Part shown: positions 24,529 through 32,865 of the stretch, one piece after another
Layout of the letters: each line of letters begins with the position of its first letter
Numbering within the stretch: position 1 is the stretch's first letter
From: JAWVFM01 sp963841455
Lineage (GTDB): Bacteria; Actinomycetota; Thermoleophilia; Solirubrobacterales; 70-9
Reading direction: 5' to 3'
NCBI GenBank assembly: GCA_963841455.1
Contig: CAWJCU010000002.1
Location: 186,001-250,000 of the forward strand
DNA: 64,000 nucleotides
Made by a program: the position numbers and the translations under genes
The notes under the pieces: generated by a model
Told to the model about the DNA's origin: nothing
Seen by the model: the letters and a program-made list of their open reading frames with translations, nothing else
Database searches by the model: none

Positions 24529-25696
24529 CTTCCAAGACCTCCTTCGCCAGCTCGCGGTAGTAATGCGCCGCGTTCCCCTTCGGATCGTACTTCAGGACGC
24601 TCGAGCCCCTCACCGGGGCCTCGGCGAACTTGATCGCCTTCTTGATCCGCGACTTGAAGACGAGCTCGCCGAAGTTCTCCTCGAGGATCTCGACCGCCTC
24701 CTTGGCGTGAACGGTCCGGGAGTCGAGCATCGTCGGGAGGATGCCCTCGATCTTGACGTGGGGGTTGAGGTTCTCGCGGATCATCTCGAGTGTGTTCTGG
24801 AGCTGGACGAGGCCGCGCATCGACAGGTACTCGCACTGGACGGGAACGATCACCTTGTCCGAGGCCGTGAGCGCGTTGATCGTCAGAAGGCCGAGGCTCG
24901 GCGGCGTGTCGATGCAGACGAAGTCGTAGTCGTCGGCCACCTCGGCGAGCGCCTTCTCGAGCGAGCGCTCGCGGCCGATCTGCGTGCTCATCGCGATCTC
25001 GGCTCCCGCCAGGTCGATCGACGCCACCGCGATGTCGATCTCCCGCTTCGCGATGACCTCGCGGATCGGGATGTGGTGGACGAGCACGTCGTACATCGAC
25101 TTCTCGACGCGGTCGGGATCCACTCCCTGGCTCATGGTCAGGTTGCCCTGCGGATCGAGGTCGACGCACAGCACGTCGTGGCCGGACTCGGCAAACGCGA
25201 CCGCGAGGTTCAGCGTCGAGGTGGTCTTCGCAACGCCGCCCTTCTGGTTGGCGAACGAGATGACCTGAGCGCGCTTTGCAGGGCGCTCCGGGGTCGTCCC
25301 CGTGCCCGCTGCCGAGGGCGCCGTGACGAGGCGGCTTGGCGCGAGGGCCTCCGACGGGGTCATCCGAGCCGCCTCTTCGGGATCGGGCTCGACTGGGTTG
25401 GAGGGCGGCGGTGAGGCCGCGCGGGCGGGCTCGGGCTCGGGCTTGAGCTCGGGCTCAGGCGCTGGCTCAGGCTCGGGAGTTGGCTCCGGCTCGGGCGTCG
25501 CCACCGACTCCGGGGCGGGTGAGCGGGCCTCGGGGTCGGGCACGACGTCGGTCTCGGGCTCCGCGGCGGGCTCGACAGTCTCCGCGACGGGAGGCGCGTG
25601 GCCGTTCGTCGACGCCGGCTCGAGCTCGGGCTCGACGTCGGGCGTCGACGGGCGGAGGTGGTCGTCGGATTGCGAGCCGCGGCTGAAAAGTCCCAT
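24515..25696 (-). CDS. ParA/Soj-type ATPase with ~142-residue Pro/Glu-rich N-terminal extension
   Basis: 393 residues from ATG 25696; a TTG at 25738 would add 14. The core starts at about residue 143: ISFANQKGGVAKTTSTLNLAVAF (deviant Walker A with signature Lys), VDLDPQGNLTMSQG (switch I), DTPPSLGLLTINAL (Walker B), PVQCEYLSMRGLVQL. Such ATPases position chromosomes or proteins on nucleoid or membrane. Residues 1-142 are low complexity with runs such as EPEPTPEPEPAPEPELKPEP. No parB is adjacent; instead the gene overlaps ftsZ, suggesting a role in placing the division site. The promoter region is shared with a divergent operon. Confidence 0.9.
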   Translation of the reverse strand: MGLFSRGSQSDDHLRPSTPDVEPELEPASTNGHAPPVAETVEPAAEPETDVVPDPEARSPAPESVATPEPEPTPEPEPAPEPELKPEPEPARAASPPPSNPVEPDPEEAARMTPSEALAPSRLVTAPSAAGTGTTPERPAKRAQVISFANQKGGVAKTTSTLNLAVAFAESGHDVLCVDLDPQGNLTMSQGVDPDRVEKSMYDVLVHHIPIREVIAKREIDIAVASIDLAGAEIAMSTQIGRERSLEKALAEVADDYDFVCIDTPPSLGLLTINALTASDKVIVPVQCEYLSMRGLVQLQNTLEMIRENLNPHVKIEGILPTMLDSRTVHAKEAVEILEENFGELVFKSRIKKAIKFAEAPVRGSSVLKYDPKGNAAHYYRELAKEVLEDGAS

Positions 25697-25785
25697 TTGA
25701 TCGCGGTTATTCGCACGAGCGGGGATGTTTCCTGCCAATGCACTGAAATGATCCGCGGATCGGCGGTCTGCTCGACAAGCGGCTG

Positions 25786-26679
25786 GTGATCGTCACCGGC
25801 AAGGGCGGCGTCGGCAAGTCGACGGTCGCGCTCGCGGTTGGCCTGGCGGCCGCCGCGAGCGGAAAGCGCACCATCCTGTGCGAGGTGGCCGCGCAGGAGC
25901 GGCTCTCGCGCGTCTTCCATCACGCCGAGATCGGCTTCCATGAGACCGAGATGAACGAGAATCTCTGGGCGATCTCCATCGACCCGGACGAGGCGATGCG
26001 GGAATACGTGCTGCTCGCGCTCCGAGTGAGGCCGATGCGCGACCTGCTGTTCCGCTCGCGGATGTTCACCTACCTGACGGCCGCAACCCCGGGGCTCCGC
26101 GAGCTGGTGACGATCGGGAAGATCTGGGAGCTGGCACAGCTCGACCGCAAGGTCGCGGACGGGCGCAAGTACGACCTCGTGGTCGTCGACGCGCCTGCGA
26201 CCGGCCACGGCGTGGGCTTCCTCCAGACGCCGCGGACGTTCGCCAGCGTCGCGCGCGTCGGGCCGATCGCGGCGCAGGCGCAGGCGCTCGACTCGTTCAT
26301 CACGAACCACCGCAGGACCGGCGTCGCGATCGTGGCGCTGCCGGAGGAGATGCCCGTCAACGAGACCGCTTCGCTCGAGCGTGACCTCACCGAGACCGTC
26401 GGCGCATCGGTCGATCGGATCTGGATGAACGGGCTCTATCCAGAGCGGTTCGACGCCGCCGAGGCGGAGCAGCTCGCGGCGGCGGCGGCTGAATCAACGG
26501 ACGAGGCGCTTCGCGAGGCGTGCCTGGTCGCGGTCTCGGAGCGGCGCCGCGCGGCCGCGCAGCGCGCCCAGCTCGCTCGCCTCGAGGAGATGACCGATGC
26601 GCCGATCGGCGAGCTGCCGTTCCTCTTCGAGCCCGAGGTCGGGATCGAGCAGATCCGCGAGCTCTCGACGAAACTGTGA
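25786..26679 (+). CDS. Get3/ArsA-like ATPase, first of a pair (Rv3679-like)
   Basis: 297 residues from GTG 25786. Starts almost at the P-loop: VTGKGGVGKSTVALAVGLAAAASGKRTILCEVAAQERL. The in-frame codons upstream read LLDKRL, which looks homologous to family N-termini, so translation may begin at a CTG (25768). Other motifs: VVVDAPATGHGVGFLQTP (switch II region) and RIWMNGLYPERF. The mycobacterial pair Rv3679/Rv3680 forms a complex linked to envelope stress and glycerol use rather than arsenic export. Its stop overlaps the next ATG (TGATG). Confidence 0.85.
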   Translation: MIVTGKGGVGKSTVALAVGLAAAASGKRTILCEVAAQERLSRVFHHAEIGFHETEMNENLWAISIDPDEAMREYVLLALRVRPMRDLLFRSRMFTYLTAATPGLRELVTIGKIWELAQLDRKVADGRKYDLVVVDAPATGHGVGFLQTPRTFASVARVGPIAAQAQALDSFITNHRRTGVAIVALPEEMPVNETASLERDLTETVGASVDRIWMNGLYPERFDAAEAEQLAAAAAESTDEALREACLVAVSERRRAAAQRAQLARLEEMTDAPIGELPFLFEPEVGIEQIRELSTKL

Positions 26680-27833
26680 TGGCGCGGCGCGGAGTGGCGG
26701 AGGTTCTCGACGGCAAGCGAGTCTGCATCTGCGCGGGGTCGGGAGGCGTCGGCAAGACCACCACCTCGGCGGCGATCGCAACGGGAATGGCGGCCCGCGG
26801 CCTGCGTGTCGCGGTCCTGACGATCGACCCCGCGCGGCGGCTCGCCGACTCGCTCGGCATGGTGGAGCTCGGCAACGAGGCCCGCCGGGTTGATCCGGAG
26901 CTCCTGGCCGCGGCCGGCGTCGACGGCGCCGGAGAGCTGTGGGCGATGATGCTCGACGCCAAGGCGACGTTCGACGAGGTGATCCGCCGAAACGCCCCGG
27001 ACGCCGCCACCCGCGATCGCATCCTCTCCAACCGGATCTACCAGCAGCTCTCGTCCGCCCTGGCGGGCTCGCAGGAGTACATGGCGATGGAGAAGCTCTA
27101 CGAGCTATGGACCGAGGGCGACTTCGACCTGCTCGTGCTCGATACGCCTCCGAGCCGCGACGCGCTCGAGTTCCTGGACGCTCCCAGACGCCTCGTCCAG
27201 TTCATCGAGGGGCGCGCCCTGCGCCTCTTCATGCGGCCGACCGGCCTTGCGAGCCGCGTGGTCGGTGGCGGAGCATCGATGATGTTCTCGATCCTGCGCC
27301 GGATCACCGGCGTCGACCTCCTGCAGGACCTCGCCGAGTTCTTCCAGGCCTTCGGTGGGATGGTCGATGGCTTCCGCGAGCGGGCGCGCAGGGTCGACGC
27401 GCTGCTCGCCGCACCCGAGACGAGCTTCATCGTGGTCTGCGCCCCGCAGGGTGACTCGATCTCGGAGGCGGCCCACTTCCACGCCAAGCTTTTGGAGTCG
27501 GAGCTCCCGTTCGGCGGTGCGATCGTCAACAAGGTCCACTTCGAGGCCGCCTCGACTGCCGACGGCGAGCTCGAATCGGCGCTCATGGACGCGCTCGGCG
27601 ACCCGGGGCTGGAGGCGCGGGTGGTCACCAACCATCGCGACTTTCGGGCCCTCGCCGAGCGCGACCGCGCCAACATCGAGAGGCTCGCGGCCGAGCTCGG
27701 GACGCGCGACGTGATCGAGGTCCCGTACCTCGACGACGACGTGCACGACATCGCCGGGCTGGTCGACCTGAACCGCTACCTCTTCGCCACCGGCGTGGAG
27801 GAGTCGGCGCCGCCGGCCCAGCGGCTGCGATGA
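26679..27833 (+). CDS. Get3/ArsA-like ATPase, second of a pair (Rv3680-like)
   Basis: 384 residues from ATG 26679. P-loop ICAGSGGVGKTTTSAAIATGMAARGLRVAVLTIDPARRLADSLG, then VLDTPPSRDALEFLDAPRRLVQFIEGRALRLFM. A hydrophobic, amphipathic middle part (ASMMFSILRRITGVDLLQDLAEFFQAFGGMVDGF) is like the helical client-binding region of Get3-type proteins. No ArsA Cys cluster is seen, so arsenite binding is unlikely. It is coupled to its paralogue upstream and to a DsbA-like gene downstream by 4-nt overlap. Confidence 0.85.
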   Translation: MARRGVAEVLDGKRVCICAGSGGVGKTTTSAAIATGMAARGLRVAVLTIDPARRLADSLGMVELGNEARRVDPELLAAAGVDGAGELWAMMLDAKATFDEVIRRNAPDAATRDRILSNRIYQQLSSALAGSQEYMAMEKLYELWTEGDFDLLVLDTPPSRDALEFLDAPRRLVQFIEGRALRLFMRPTGLASRVVGGGASMMFSILRRITGVDLLQDLAEFFQAFGGMVDGFRERARRVDALLAAPETSFIVVCAPQGDSISEAAHFHAKLLESELPFGGAIVNKVHFEAASTADGELESALMDALGDPGLEARVVTNHRDFRALAERDRANIERLAAELGTRDVIEVPYLDDDVHDIAGLVDLNRYLFATGVEESAPPAQRLR

Positions 27834-28534
27834 GCGACACCGCCCGCCGCAGGGCCTGGCAGTTCGGCGCCGTCGCGGTGTTCGCCGGGATCGTCGTCGC
27901 TGTCCTGATCCTCGTGCTGAACGCCTCGACGACGGTGGACCTGAGCAGCTTGTCCCAGGACTCCAAGCGGGTGGAGAAGACCTTTTCGGGCATCCGGCAA
28001 CGCGGCGTTTGGCTCGGCGACCCCAAGGCCGGTGCGACGCTCGTCGAGTTCGCCGATCCACAGTGTCCCTTCTGCAGCCAGTACGCGCGTGACGTTCTGC
28101 CCGCCGTCCTTGACCGGTACGTGCGCACGCGACGTCTTCGCCTGCGGCTGGAGCTGCTGACGATCCTCGGCGCCGACTCTGAGCGTATGGCGCGGCTCGG
28201 CGCCGCGGCGAGCCTTCAGGGGCGCGCGTGGCAGCTCATGGAGCTCTTCTACGAGAACCAGGGCGATGAGGGCTCGCGTTACGCCACCGACGAGTACCTT
28301 CGGAAGATCGCGGCGGCGACCCCGGGGCTGGATGCGCAGCGGGCCCTGGCCGAGGCGGATTCACCCGCGGCGCAACGGGTCCTCGACGAGGCGGACCGCG
28401 CCGCGTCGGCGCGGAGCGTCAGCACGACGCCGAGGTTCTTCGTCGAGCGGCGAGGCGAGGCGCCTCAGGAGGTCGCGCCATCGGACTTGACGCCCGCGGC
28501 CTTCGCCTCCGCGATCGACCCACTGCTGCGCTAG
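27830..28534 (+). CDS. membrane-anchored DsbA-like thiol-disulfide oxidoreductase
   Basis: 234 residues. Residues ~10-33 are an N-terminal membrane anchor (FGAVAVFAGIVVAVLILVLNAST). The outside domain has thioredoxin strand ATLVEFADPQCPFCSQYA with active site CPFC and a cis-Pro loop STTPRFFVERR. This is the actinobacterial DsbA/DSBA-like group that oxidises exported proteins, normally working with a VKOR partner, none of which is in the window. ATG 27830 overlaps the upstream ATPase stop (ATGA). Confidence 0.88.
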   Translation: MSDTARRRAWQFGAVAVFAGIVVAVLILVLNASTTVDLSSLSQDSKRVEKTFSGIRQRGVWLGDPKAGATLVEFADPQCPFCSQYARDVLPAVLDRYVRTRRLRLRLELLTILGADSERMARLGAAASLQGRAWQLMELFYENQGDEGSRYATDEYLRKIAAATPGLDAQRALAEADSPAAQRVLDEADRAASARSVSTTPRFFVERRGEAPQEVAPSDLTPAAFASAIDPLLR

Positions 28535-28539
28535 CCGTT

Positions 28540-28635
28540 TTACGGCGGGCCGAGACCGCCGGGGATGCCGGCGGCCTGGACCCGCTCTTCCTGGGTGATC
28601 GGAGGAGGAAGGTTTAGGAGGCTCGGGCTGAGACC
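28540..28635 (-). other. out-of-frame coding-like tail after the 28.6-30.5 kb gene
   Basis: On the minus strand, in a different frame from the gene ending at 28614, an open stretch reads GLSPSLLNLPPPITQEERVQ then AAGIPGGLGPP and a TAA at 28542-28540. It has ordinary protein composition and no start codon of its own nearby. It may be the original C-terminus of the upstream gene, separated by a frameshift, or chance. Confidence 0.3.
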
Positions 28636-30455
28636 TCGGCGCGGCGGCGCCGGTCGTAGCCGACCTCGGGCACGTCCCACTCGCAGGGCTCGGGACGGGG
28701 GAAGAGGTGCGCGACGCGGCTCGCGATTACCTCGCGCTCGGCGCGGTGCTCGGCCAGCAGGGCGCTGACGCGCTCCGATGGCGTACTCGGGGCCTCGGGC
28801 GCCCGGACGGCGTCGATCACCGTCGTGGGGTTCTCATAGCCGTCGGTGTCCTCGCAAGTCGTTGCGGTCGCGTATGCCGTCACCTGCTCCTCCTCCGGTT
28901 CGATGAAGGCCGGTCGATGGACGCTGATTCGACCCGCGGGCTCCGACACCTGCTCGACGAGCGCGTAGTCGTCGCCCTCGTCGTCCATTTCGACGGCGTG
29001 GAACTCGATCGGCTCCGGGACTGGGAGCTCGTCGTCGGGGGCCTCGATAGGGTCGTCGTCGAACTCCGGTACCTCATCCTCGCCGGCCCATTCCGGGTCG
29101 AGCTCGGGATCCTCGACCGCCCACTCGGCGGTGGCGCCGCGTTGTTCGCCGGAGCCGTCGCCGACCGTGAACCCGTCGGCGAGGAGGATCTCGTCGGCCG
29201 TGACGCGGAGGTCGCCGCCGAGGTGCCCGCAGGCAGCGTCCTTGAGGATCGCCCGGGTGAGCTCCTCGACGCTCGCGGCCGTCTCGATCGGACCGAGCTT
29301 GCCGTCGCCGCCGGCGGACGGCTCGCCCGTCCACAACTCGCGCTCCAGCGCGAGCGCGCGGTCCAGTACCGACTTGATCGCGTCGCGGCCCTCAGGCTCG
29401 GCGCAGAGCGCGGCGACCCGCATGGACAGCCCAAGGTCGGCCGGTCCCGCGCCGTCGAGCAGGAACCGAAGCGAGAGCAGATAGTCGTTGAGGGCCTCGA
29501 GCACGGCGTGGCGCTCGAGCCCCGCCTCGAAACGCGAGACCGCGCGCGCCAGCGCTCCGGCCAGGCCTCCGCGCTCACGCGCCGGGCGCCCGAACGGCGT
29601 CGAGCGCTGCGCGAGCGCGCGAGAGAGGGCCATCAGGTCGGCGAGGTCCTCGGGCGCGAGTACGTAGCCACCCGGCCGCGGCCGGCCCTCGCCGGTCGCG
29701 ATCCGCCGCCAGCGATCGCCGCCGGATCGCGCCCATGCGTGCGGGCCAAGTCCGACGCCCCCGTCCTTGAACAGGCGCAGGGTCGTGATCAGCTGTCGGA
29801 AGGACTCGACGGCTCGCGCGCCGGCGTCGGGCGCCTCCGTGCCCTCGGCCGCAACGCCAACGCACGCAACCGCGAGGAAGGTTGGCTGCCAACCCGCGGC
29901 ACCTGAGCCCTCGGACGCGCGTGCCTCGGGCGGCACCTCGACGGTGTCCGCCCGCACGAGCGTCGCGGTCGCGAGCTCGAGCCGCTCGATCGGCATCTGC
30001 AGGCCGCGCACCGGAACGACGACCTCGATCTCGTCCTCCGCGGGCTCGTCGCCGAGCTCGAGCTCGGCGATCGTTGCTTCGAGGCGCTCCTCGTCGATCG
30101 AGAAGTCGGTCGACCCCTGCCAAAGGCGGCAGAGGAAGAGGACGCCCGCAAGCTCGGCTCGGGGGCGCGTCTCGGCGGGCACGTCCGCGCCGGCGGCCTC
30201 GAGGTACGCGCCGGCGAGCCCCGCTGACTCGAGAGCGGCGCACGCGGCGCCGAACGAGTCGAGCTCGCGCAGCGCGCCTGCGTTCTGGCGCACGAAGAGC
30301 GCGGTACGCGGCGTGTACTCACAAAGCGGTGACGCGTCACCGGGCTCGCGGACCTCATAAGGGATCTCGGCACCGCCCGCGATGAGCTCCCGCAGCCGAG
30401 CGGCTGCGTCGACGGCCATGGTCTCGAGGGCTTCGCGAACGATGAGATCGTGCAT
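28614..30455 (-). CDS. unknown protein with weak ApeA-like HEPN resemblance
   Basis: 613 residues, not firmly recognised. Residues ~1-300 contain EYTPRTALFVRQNAGALRELDSFGAACAALE and WQPTFLAVACVGVAAEG. Residues ~215-380 (AVESFRQLITTLRLFKDGGVGLGPHAW ... ERHAVLEALNDYLLSLRFLLDGAGPADLGLSMRVAALCAEPEGRDAIKSVLDRALALERELW) follow the layout of ApeA-like HEPN domains: a helix with DYxxxLxxLL, LSxRxAxLC, and a terminal helix near RxxxxH, though no RxxxxH is seen. Residues ~430-560 are very acidic and probably disordered. No membrane segment. It is monocistronic. HEPN assignment is inference. Confidence 0.6.
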   Translation of the reverse strand: MHDLIVREALETMAVDAAARLRELIAGGAEIPYEVREPGDASPLCEYTPRTALFVRQNAGALRELDSFGAACAALESAGLAGAYLEAAGADVPAETRPRAELAGVLFLCRLWQGSTDFSIDEERLEATIAELELGDEPAEDEIEVVVPVRGLQMPIERLELATATLVRADTVEVPPEARASEGSGAAGWQPTFLAVACVGVAAEGTEAPDAGARAVESFRQLITTLRLFKDGGVGLGPHAWARSGGDRWRRIATGEGRPRPGGYVLAPEDLADLMALSRALAQRSTPFGRPARERGGLAGALARAVSRFEAGLERHAVLEALNDYLLSLRFLLDGAGPADLGLSMRVAALCAEPEGRDAIKSVLDRALALERELWTGEPSAGGDGKLGPIETAASVEELTRAILKDAACGHLGGDLRVTADEILLADGFTVGDGSGEQRGATAEWAVEDPELDPEWAGEDEVPEFDDDPIEAPDDELPVPEPIEFHAVEMDDEGDDYALVEQVSEPAGRISVHRPAFIEPEEEQVTAYATATTCEDTDGYENPTTVIDAVRAPEAPSTPSERVSALLAEHRAEREVIASRVAHLFPRPEPCEWDVPEVGYDRRRRAEVSARAS

Positions 30456-30531
30456 GCGCCCACGTTTCGCGCGAGGGTGGACCGTTCCTGCGCTGCAAGC
30501 TCGGTTGCAGCGCGACTGTGCGTGGTCCGAC

Positions 30532-30882
30532 CTAGACGGTTACGGCGTCGCGGCCGGCTGCCGCGTCCGCTACCAGCCAGCGCTCCCCGTAGTTACGCAT
30601 GTCATCAATCAGCGGCACGAGCGCGCGGCCCTTGTCGGTCAGGCCGTACTCAACCCGGGGCGGCACCTCGGGGTAGGTCCGCCGTGCGACGACGCCGCAC
30701 TCCTCGAGCGCGCGGAGGCGCAGCGACAGCGTCCTCGGGCTGATGCCCTGGAGCGAGCGCTCGAGCTCGCAAAAGCGCTGGGGGCCCTCGGCGAGGTCAC
30801 GGATCACGAGGAGCGTCCACTTGCCGGAGATGATCTCCGCACAACAGCTGACGGGACAGGGAGAGTCGGAATCGCCCCTCAC
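30532..30882 (-). CDS. HxlR-family winged-helix transcriptional regulator
   Basis: 116 residues from GTG 30882. The family core CCAEIISGKWTLLVIRDLAEGPQRFCELERSLQGISPRTLSLRLRALEECGVVARRTYPEVPPRVEYGLTDKGRALVPLI is complete: helix 2 with GKWTLLVIRDL, recognition helix ISPRTLSLRLRALEE, and wing PPRVEYGLTDKG. The paired Cys near the N-terminus (CPVSCC) could sense redox or aldehydes, as in some HxlR proteins. The start is chosen because a TATACT -10 box lies 8 nt upstream, which suggests a leaderless mRNA; a TTG at 30903 would lie upstream of that box. Confidence 0.85.
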   Translation of the reverse strand: MRGDSDSPCPVSCCAEIISGKWTLLVIRDLAEGPQRFCELERSLQGISPRTLSLRLRALEECGVVARRTYPEVPPRVEYGLTDKGRALVPLIDDMRNYGERWLVADAAAGRDAVTV

Positions 30883-30890
30883 GCAGGGCG

Positions 30891-30896
30891 AGTATA
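30891..30896 (-). promoter_or_regulatory. -10 box of the hxlR-like gene (leaderless transcript)
   Basis: TATACT on the minus strand. The weak -35 match TTCAGT lies 17 nt upstream. With normal spacing the first transcribed base is at or within 2 nt of the GTG at 30882, so the mRNA would have no leader. Confidence 0.5.
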
Positions 30897-30925
30897 GCGC
30901 CAATGCTTTACCAACTGAAGTGGCT

Positions 30926-32041
30926 CTAAGCGGCGCTTATGACCTGCTCGATACCGCTCGCGCGCCGCCCCTGGGCGTCGAGCATGAGCTTGAAGTCGTG
31001 TGCGCTCGAGGCGACCTCGAGGCCGGTCTCGACCGAGATGTTGCCCGCGGTTACGTGGGCGAGGAGCGACTGATCGAAGGTCTGCATGCCGTAATAGGAG
31101 CCCTCGGAGATGACCTCGGTGATCCGCCCAGTCTCTTCCGGGTTGAGGATGAGGTCCTGGATTCGCCCGGTGACGACCATGATCTCGGCCGCGGCGATTC
31201 GGCCCGAGCTGTCGGCGCGCTTCACCAGGCGCTGCGAAACCACTCCCCGGAGCGTCGAGGCGAGCATCACGCGCGCCTGCTGCTGGAGATGTGGAGGGAA
31301 GAAGTCGATGATGCGGTTGATCGTCTCCGAGGCATCGAGCGTATGAAGGGTCGACATCACGAGGTGGCCGGTCTCGGCGGCCGAGAGCGCCGTCCGGACC
31401 GTCTCCTCGTCGCGCATCTCGCCGATCAGGATCACGTCCGGGTCCTGCCGCAACACGCGGCGCATCGCCCTGGCGAAGCTCTCGGTGTCGTGCCCCACCT
31501 CACGCTGGTTGATGATCGACCGCTTGTCGCGGTGCAGGTACTCGATCGGGTCCTCGAGCGTGACGATGTGGCGGGCCTTGTTCGCGTTGATGTGCTCGAT
31601 CATCGCCGCGAGCGTGGTCGACTTCCCCGAGCCGGTGGTGCCCGTGAGGAGGATGATCCCGCGCGGCTCGTCAGCGAGCTTGCGGATCACCTCGGGGAGC
31701 TCGAGGTCGTCGATCGTCCGAACGCTGTAGGGGATGACTCGGAAGGCAATCGAGACGTCGCCCCTCTGCCGGAAGGCGTTGACTCGAAACCGCGCCAGGC
31801 CGGGAATCTCGTACGAGAAGTCGGCCTCGCCCACGGTCGCGAACTCCTCGAGGAGAGCACCATCGTGGAGGACGTGCTCGAGCGCGGCGTCGGTGTCCTC
31901 GGCCCCGAGCGCGGTCGTGTTCTCGACCGGCGCCAGCTCGCCGTGAATGCGCGCCATCGGCGGCGCGGGCACCTTCACATGAAGGTCGGAGCCCTCACGC
32001 TCGACCACGTAGCGAAGCGCAGCGTCAACGTCGAACGCCAT
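30926..32041 (-). CDS. pilT: type IV pilus retraction ATPase PilT
   Basis: 371 residues. N-terminal PAS-like domain with SDLHVKVPAPPMARIHGEL; C-terminal RecA-like ATPase with Walker A LTGTTGSGKSTTLAAMIEHIN, Asp box IVTLEDPIEYLH, Walker B DPDVILIGEMRDEETVRTALSAAETGHLVMSTLHT, and His box. The AIRNLIRE-like C-terminal segment of classic PilT is not obvious; the end here is LDAQGRRASGIEQVISAA. It powers pilus disassembly. Other pil genes are not adjacent. Confidence 0.9.
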   Translation of the reverse strand: MAFDVDAALRYVVEREGSDLHVKVPAPPMARIHGELAPVENTTALGAEDTDAALEHVLHDGALLEEFATVGEADFSYEIPGLARFRVNAFRQRGDVSIAFRVIPYSVRTIDDLELPEVIRKLADEPRGIILLTGTTGSGKSTTLAAMIEHINANKARHIVTLEDPIEYLHRDKRSIINQREVGHDTESFARAMRRVLRQDPDVILIGEMRDEETVRTALSAAETGHLVMSTLHTLDASETINRIIDFFPPHLQQQARVMLASTLRGVVSQRLVKRADSSGRIAAAEIMVVTGRIQDLILNPEETGRITEVISEGSYYGMQTFDQSLLAHVTAGNISVETGLEVASSAHDFKLMLDAQGRRASGIEQVISAA

Positions 32042-32088
32042 CGCCTCAGATATCGGGTCATGCGACGAAGCGCTTTAGCTTTCCCGCT

Positions 32089-32865
32089 GTGAGCAGGCGT
32101 GCCGACGACCTCAGAAGGGCCCGGGGGCTGCTCGCCGCAATCGACGAGCGGACCGTCCACGAGGTCCGCGCATGGAGCGGCGGCACGGCGCTTCTGACGC
32201 CGTCTCTGCCCAGGGTCTGGGACGCGAACTACGTCCGGCTCGACGATCCCGGCGGCCTGAACGCCGCGGCCATCGCGCGCGAGGCATCCGAGCTTGCGAG
32301 GGAGTCCGGGATCGAGGCGGCGTCCGTGGTGGTCGAGGACGAGGCCGCCGCGCGCCGCACGGCCCCCGGGCTTCGCGACCTCGGCTTCGAGACGACGAGG
32401 TTCGTCCTCATGCGCCTGCGCAAGCCCCCACCGCCGCCGGAGCACGACGTGGTCGAGGCCGGCTTCGACGACGTCCGCGCCAGCCGCCGGGAGATCATGC
32501 TGGAGGCGTTTCCGGGCTCCGGCGAGCTGGCTGACGAGCTGCTCGAACTCGACCGGCGCCTCGAGGCGTCCGCCGGTGGCCGCTGGTTCGTCGTTCGAGA
32601 CGGCGGCGACGTCATCTCACGCGCGTGGCTGCGTGGCGAGGGCCGGGTCGGGCAGGTTGAGGACGTCGCCACCGCGATTGCGGCACGAGGCCGCGGGCTC
32701 GCCCGCGCAGTGGTGAGCGCCGCGGCGAGGGTTTCAGTCGCGGCGGGCGACGAGCTGACCTTCGTCGTCGCCGACGCCGACGACACGACGCCGCGCCTGT
32801 ACGAAAAGCTCGGCTTCGAGCCGATGGGAGTGACCCACCGGTTCGTCAAGACCGTGTCCGCCTAG
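32089..32865 (+). CDS. GNAT-family acetyltransferase
   Basis: 258 residues from GTG 32089. Two GNAT-like halves: an N-terminal part (RVWDANYVRLDDPGGLNAAAIAREASELARESGIEAASVVVED) that is degenerate, and a C-terminal part with the acetyl-CoA motif VEDVATAIAARGRGLARAVVSAAARVSVAAGDELTFVVADADDTTPRLYEKLGFEPMG, typical for the fold. The substrate is unknown. Its TAG shares CTAG with the stop of the sigma factor gene. Confidence 0.82.
   Translation: MSRRADDLRRARGLLAAIDERTVHEVRAWSGGTALLTPSLPRVWDANYVRLDDPGGLNAAAIAREASELARESGIEAASVVVEDEAAARRTAPGLRDLGFETTRFVLMRLRKPPPPPEHDVVEAGFDDVRASRREIMLEAFPGSGELADELLELDRRLEASAGGRWFVVRDGGDVISRAWLRGEGRVGQVEDVATAIAARGRGLARAVVSAAARVSVAAGDELTFVVADADDTTPRLYEKLGFEPMGVTHRFVKTVSA

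Noticed and set aside
25425..25510. Regular short repeats that could suggest a CRISPR or minisatellite array
   Set aside because: They are in-frame Pro-Glu codon repeats within the disordered region of the ParA-like protein, with no spacers.
25786..27833. Arsenite efflux ATPases
   Set aside because: No arsB, arsR or metal-binding Cys cluster is present; the pair fits the Rv3679/Rv3680 group instead.
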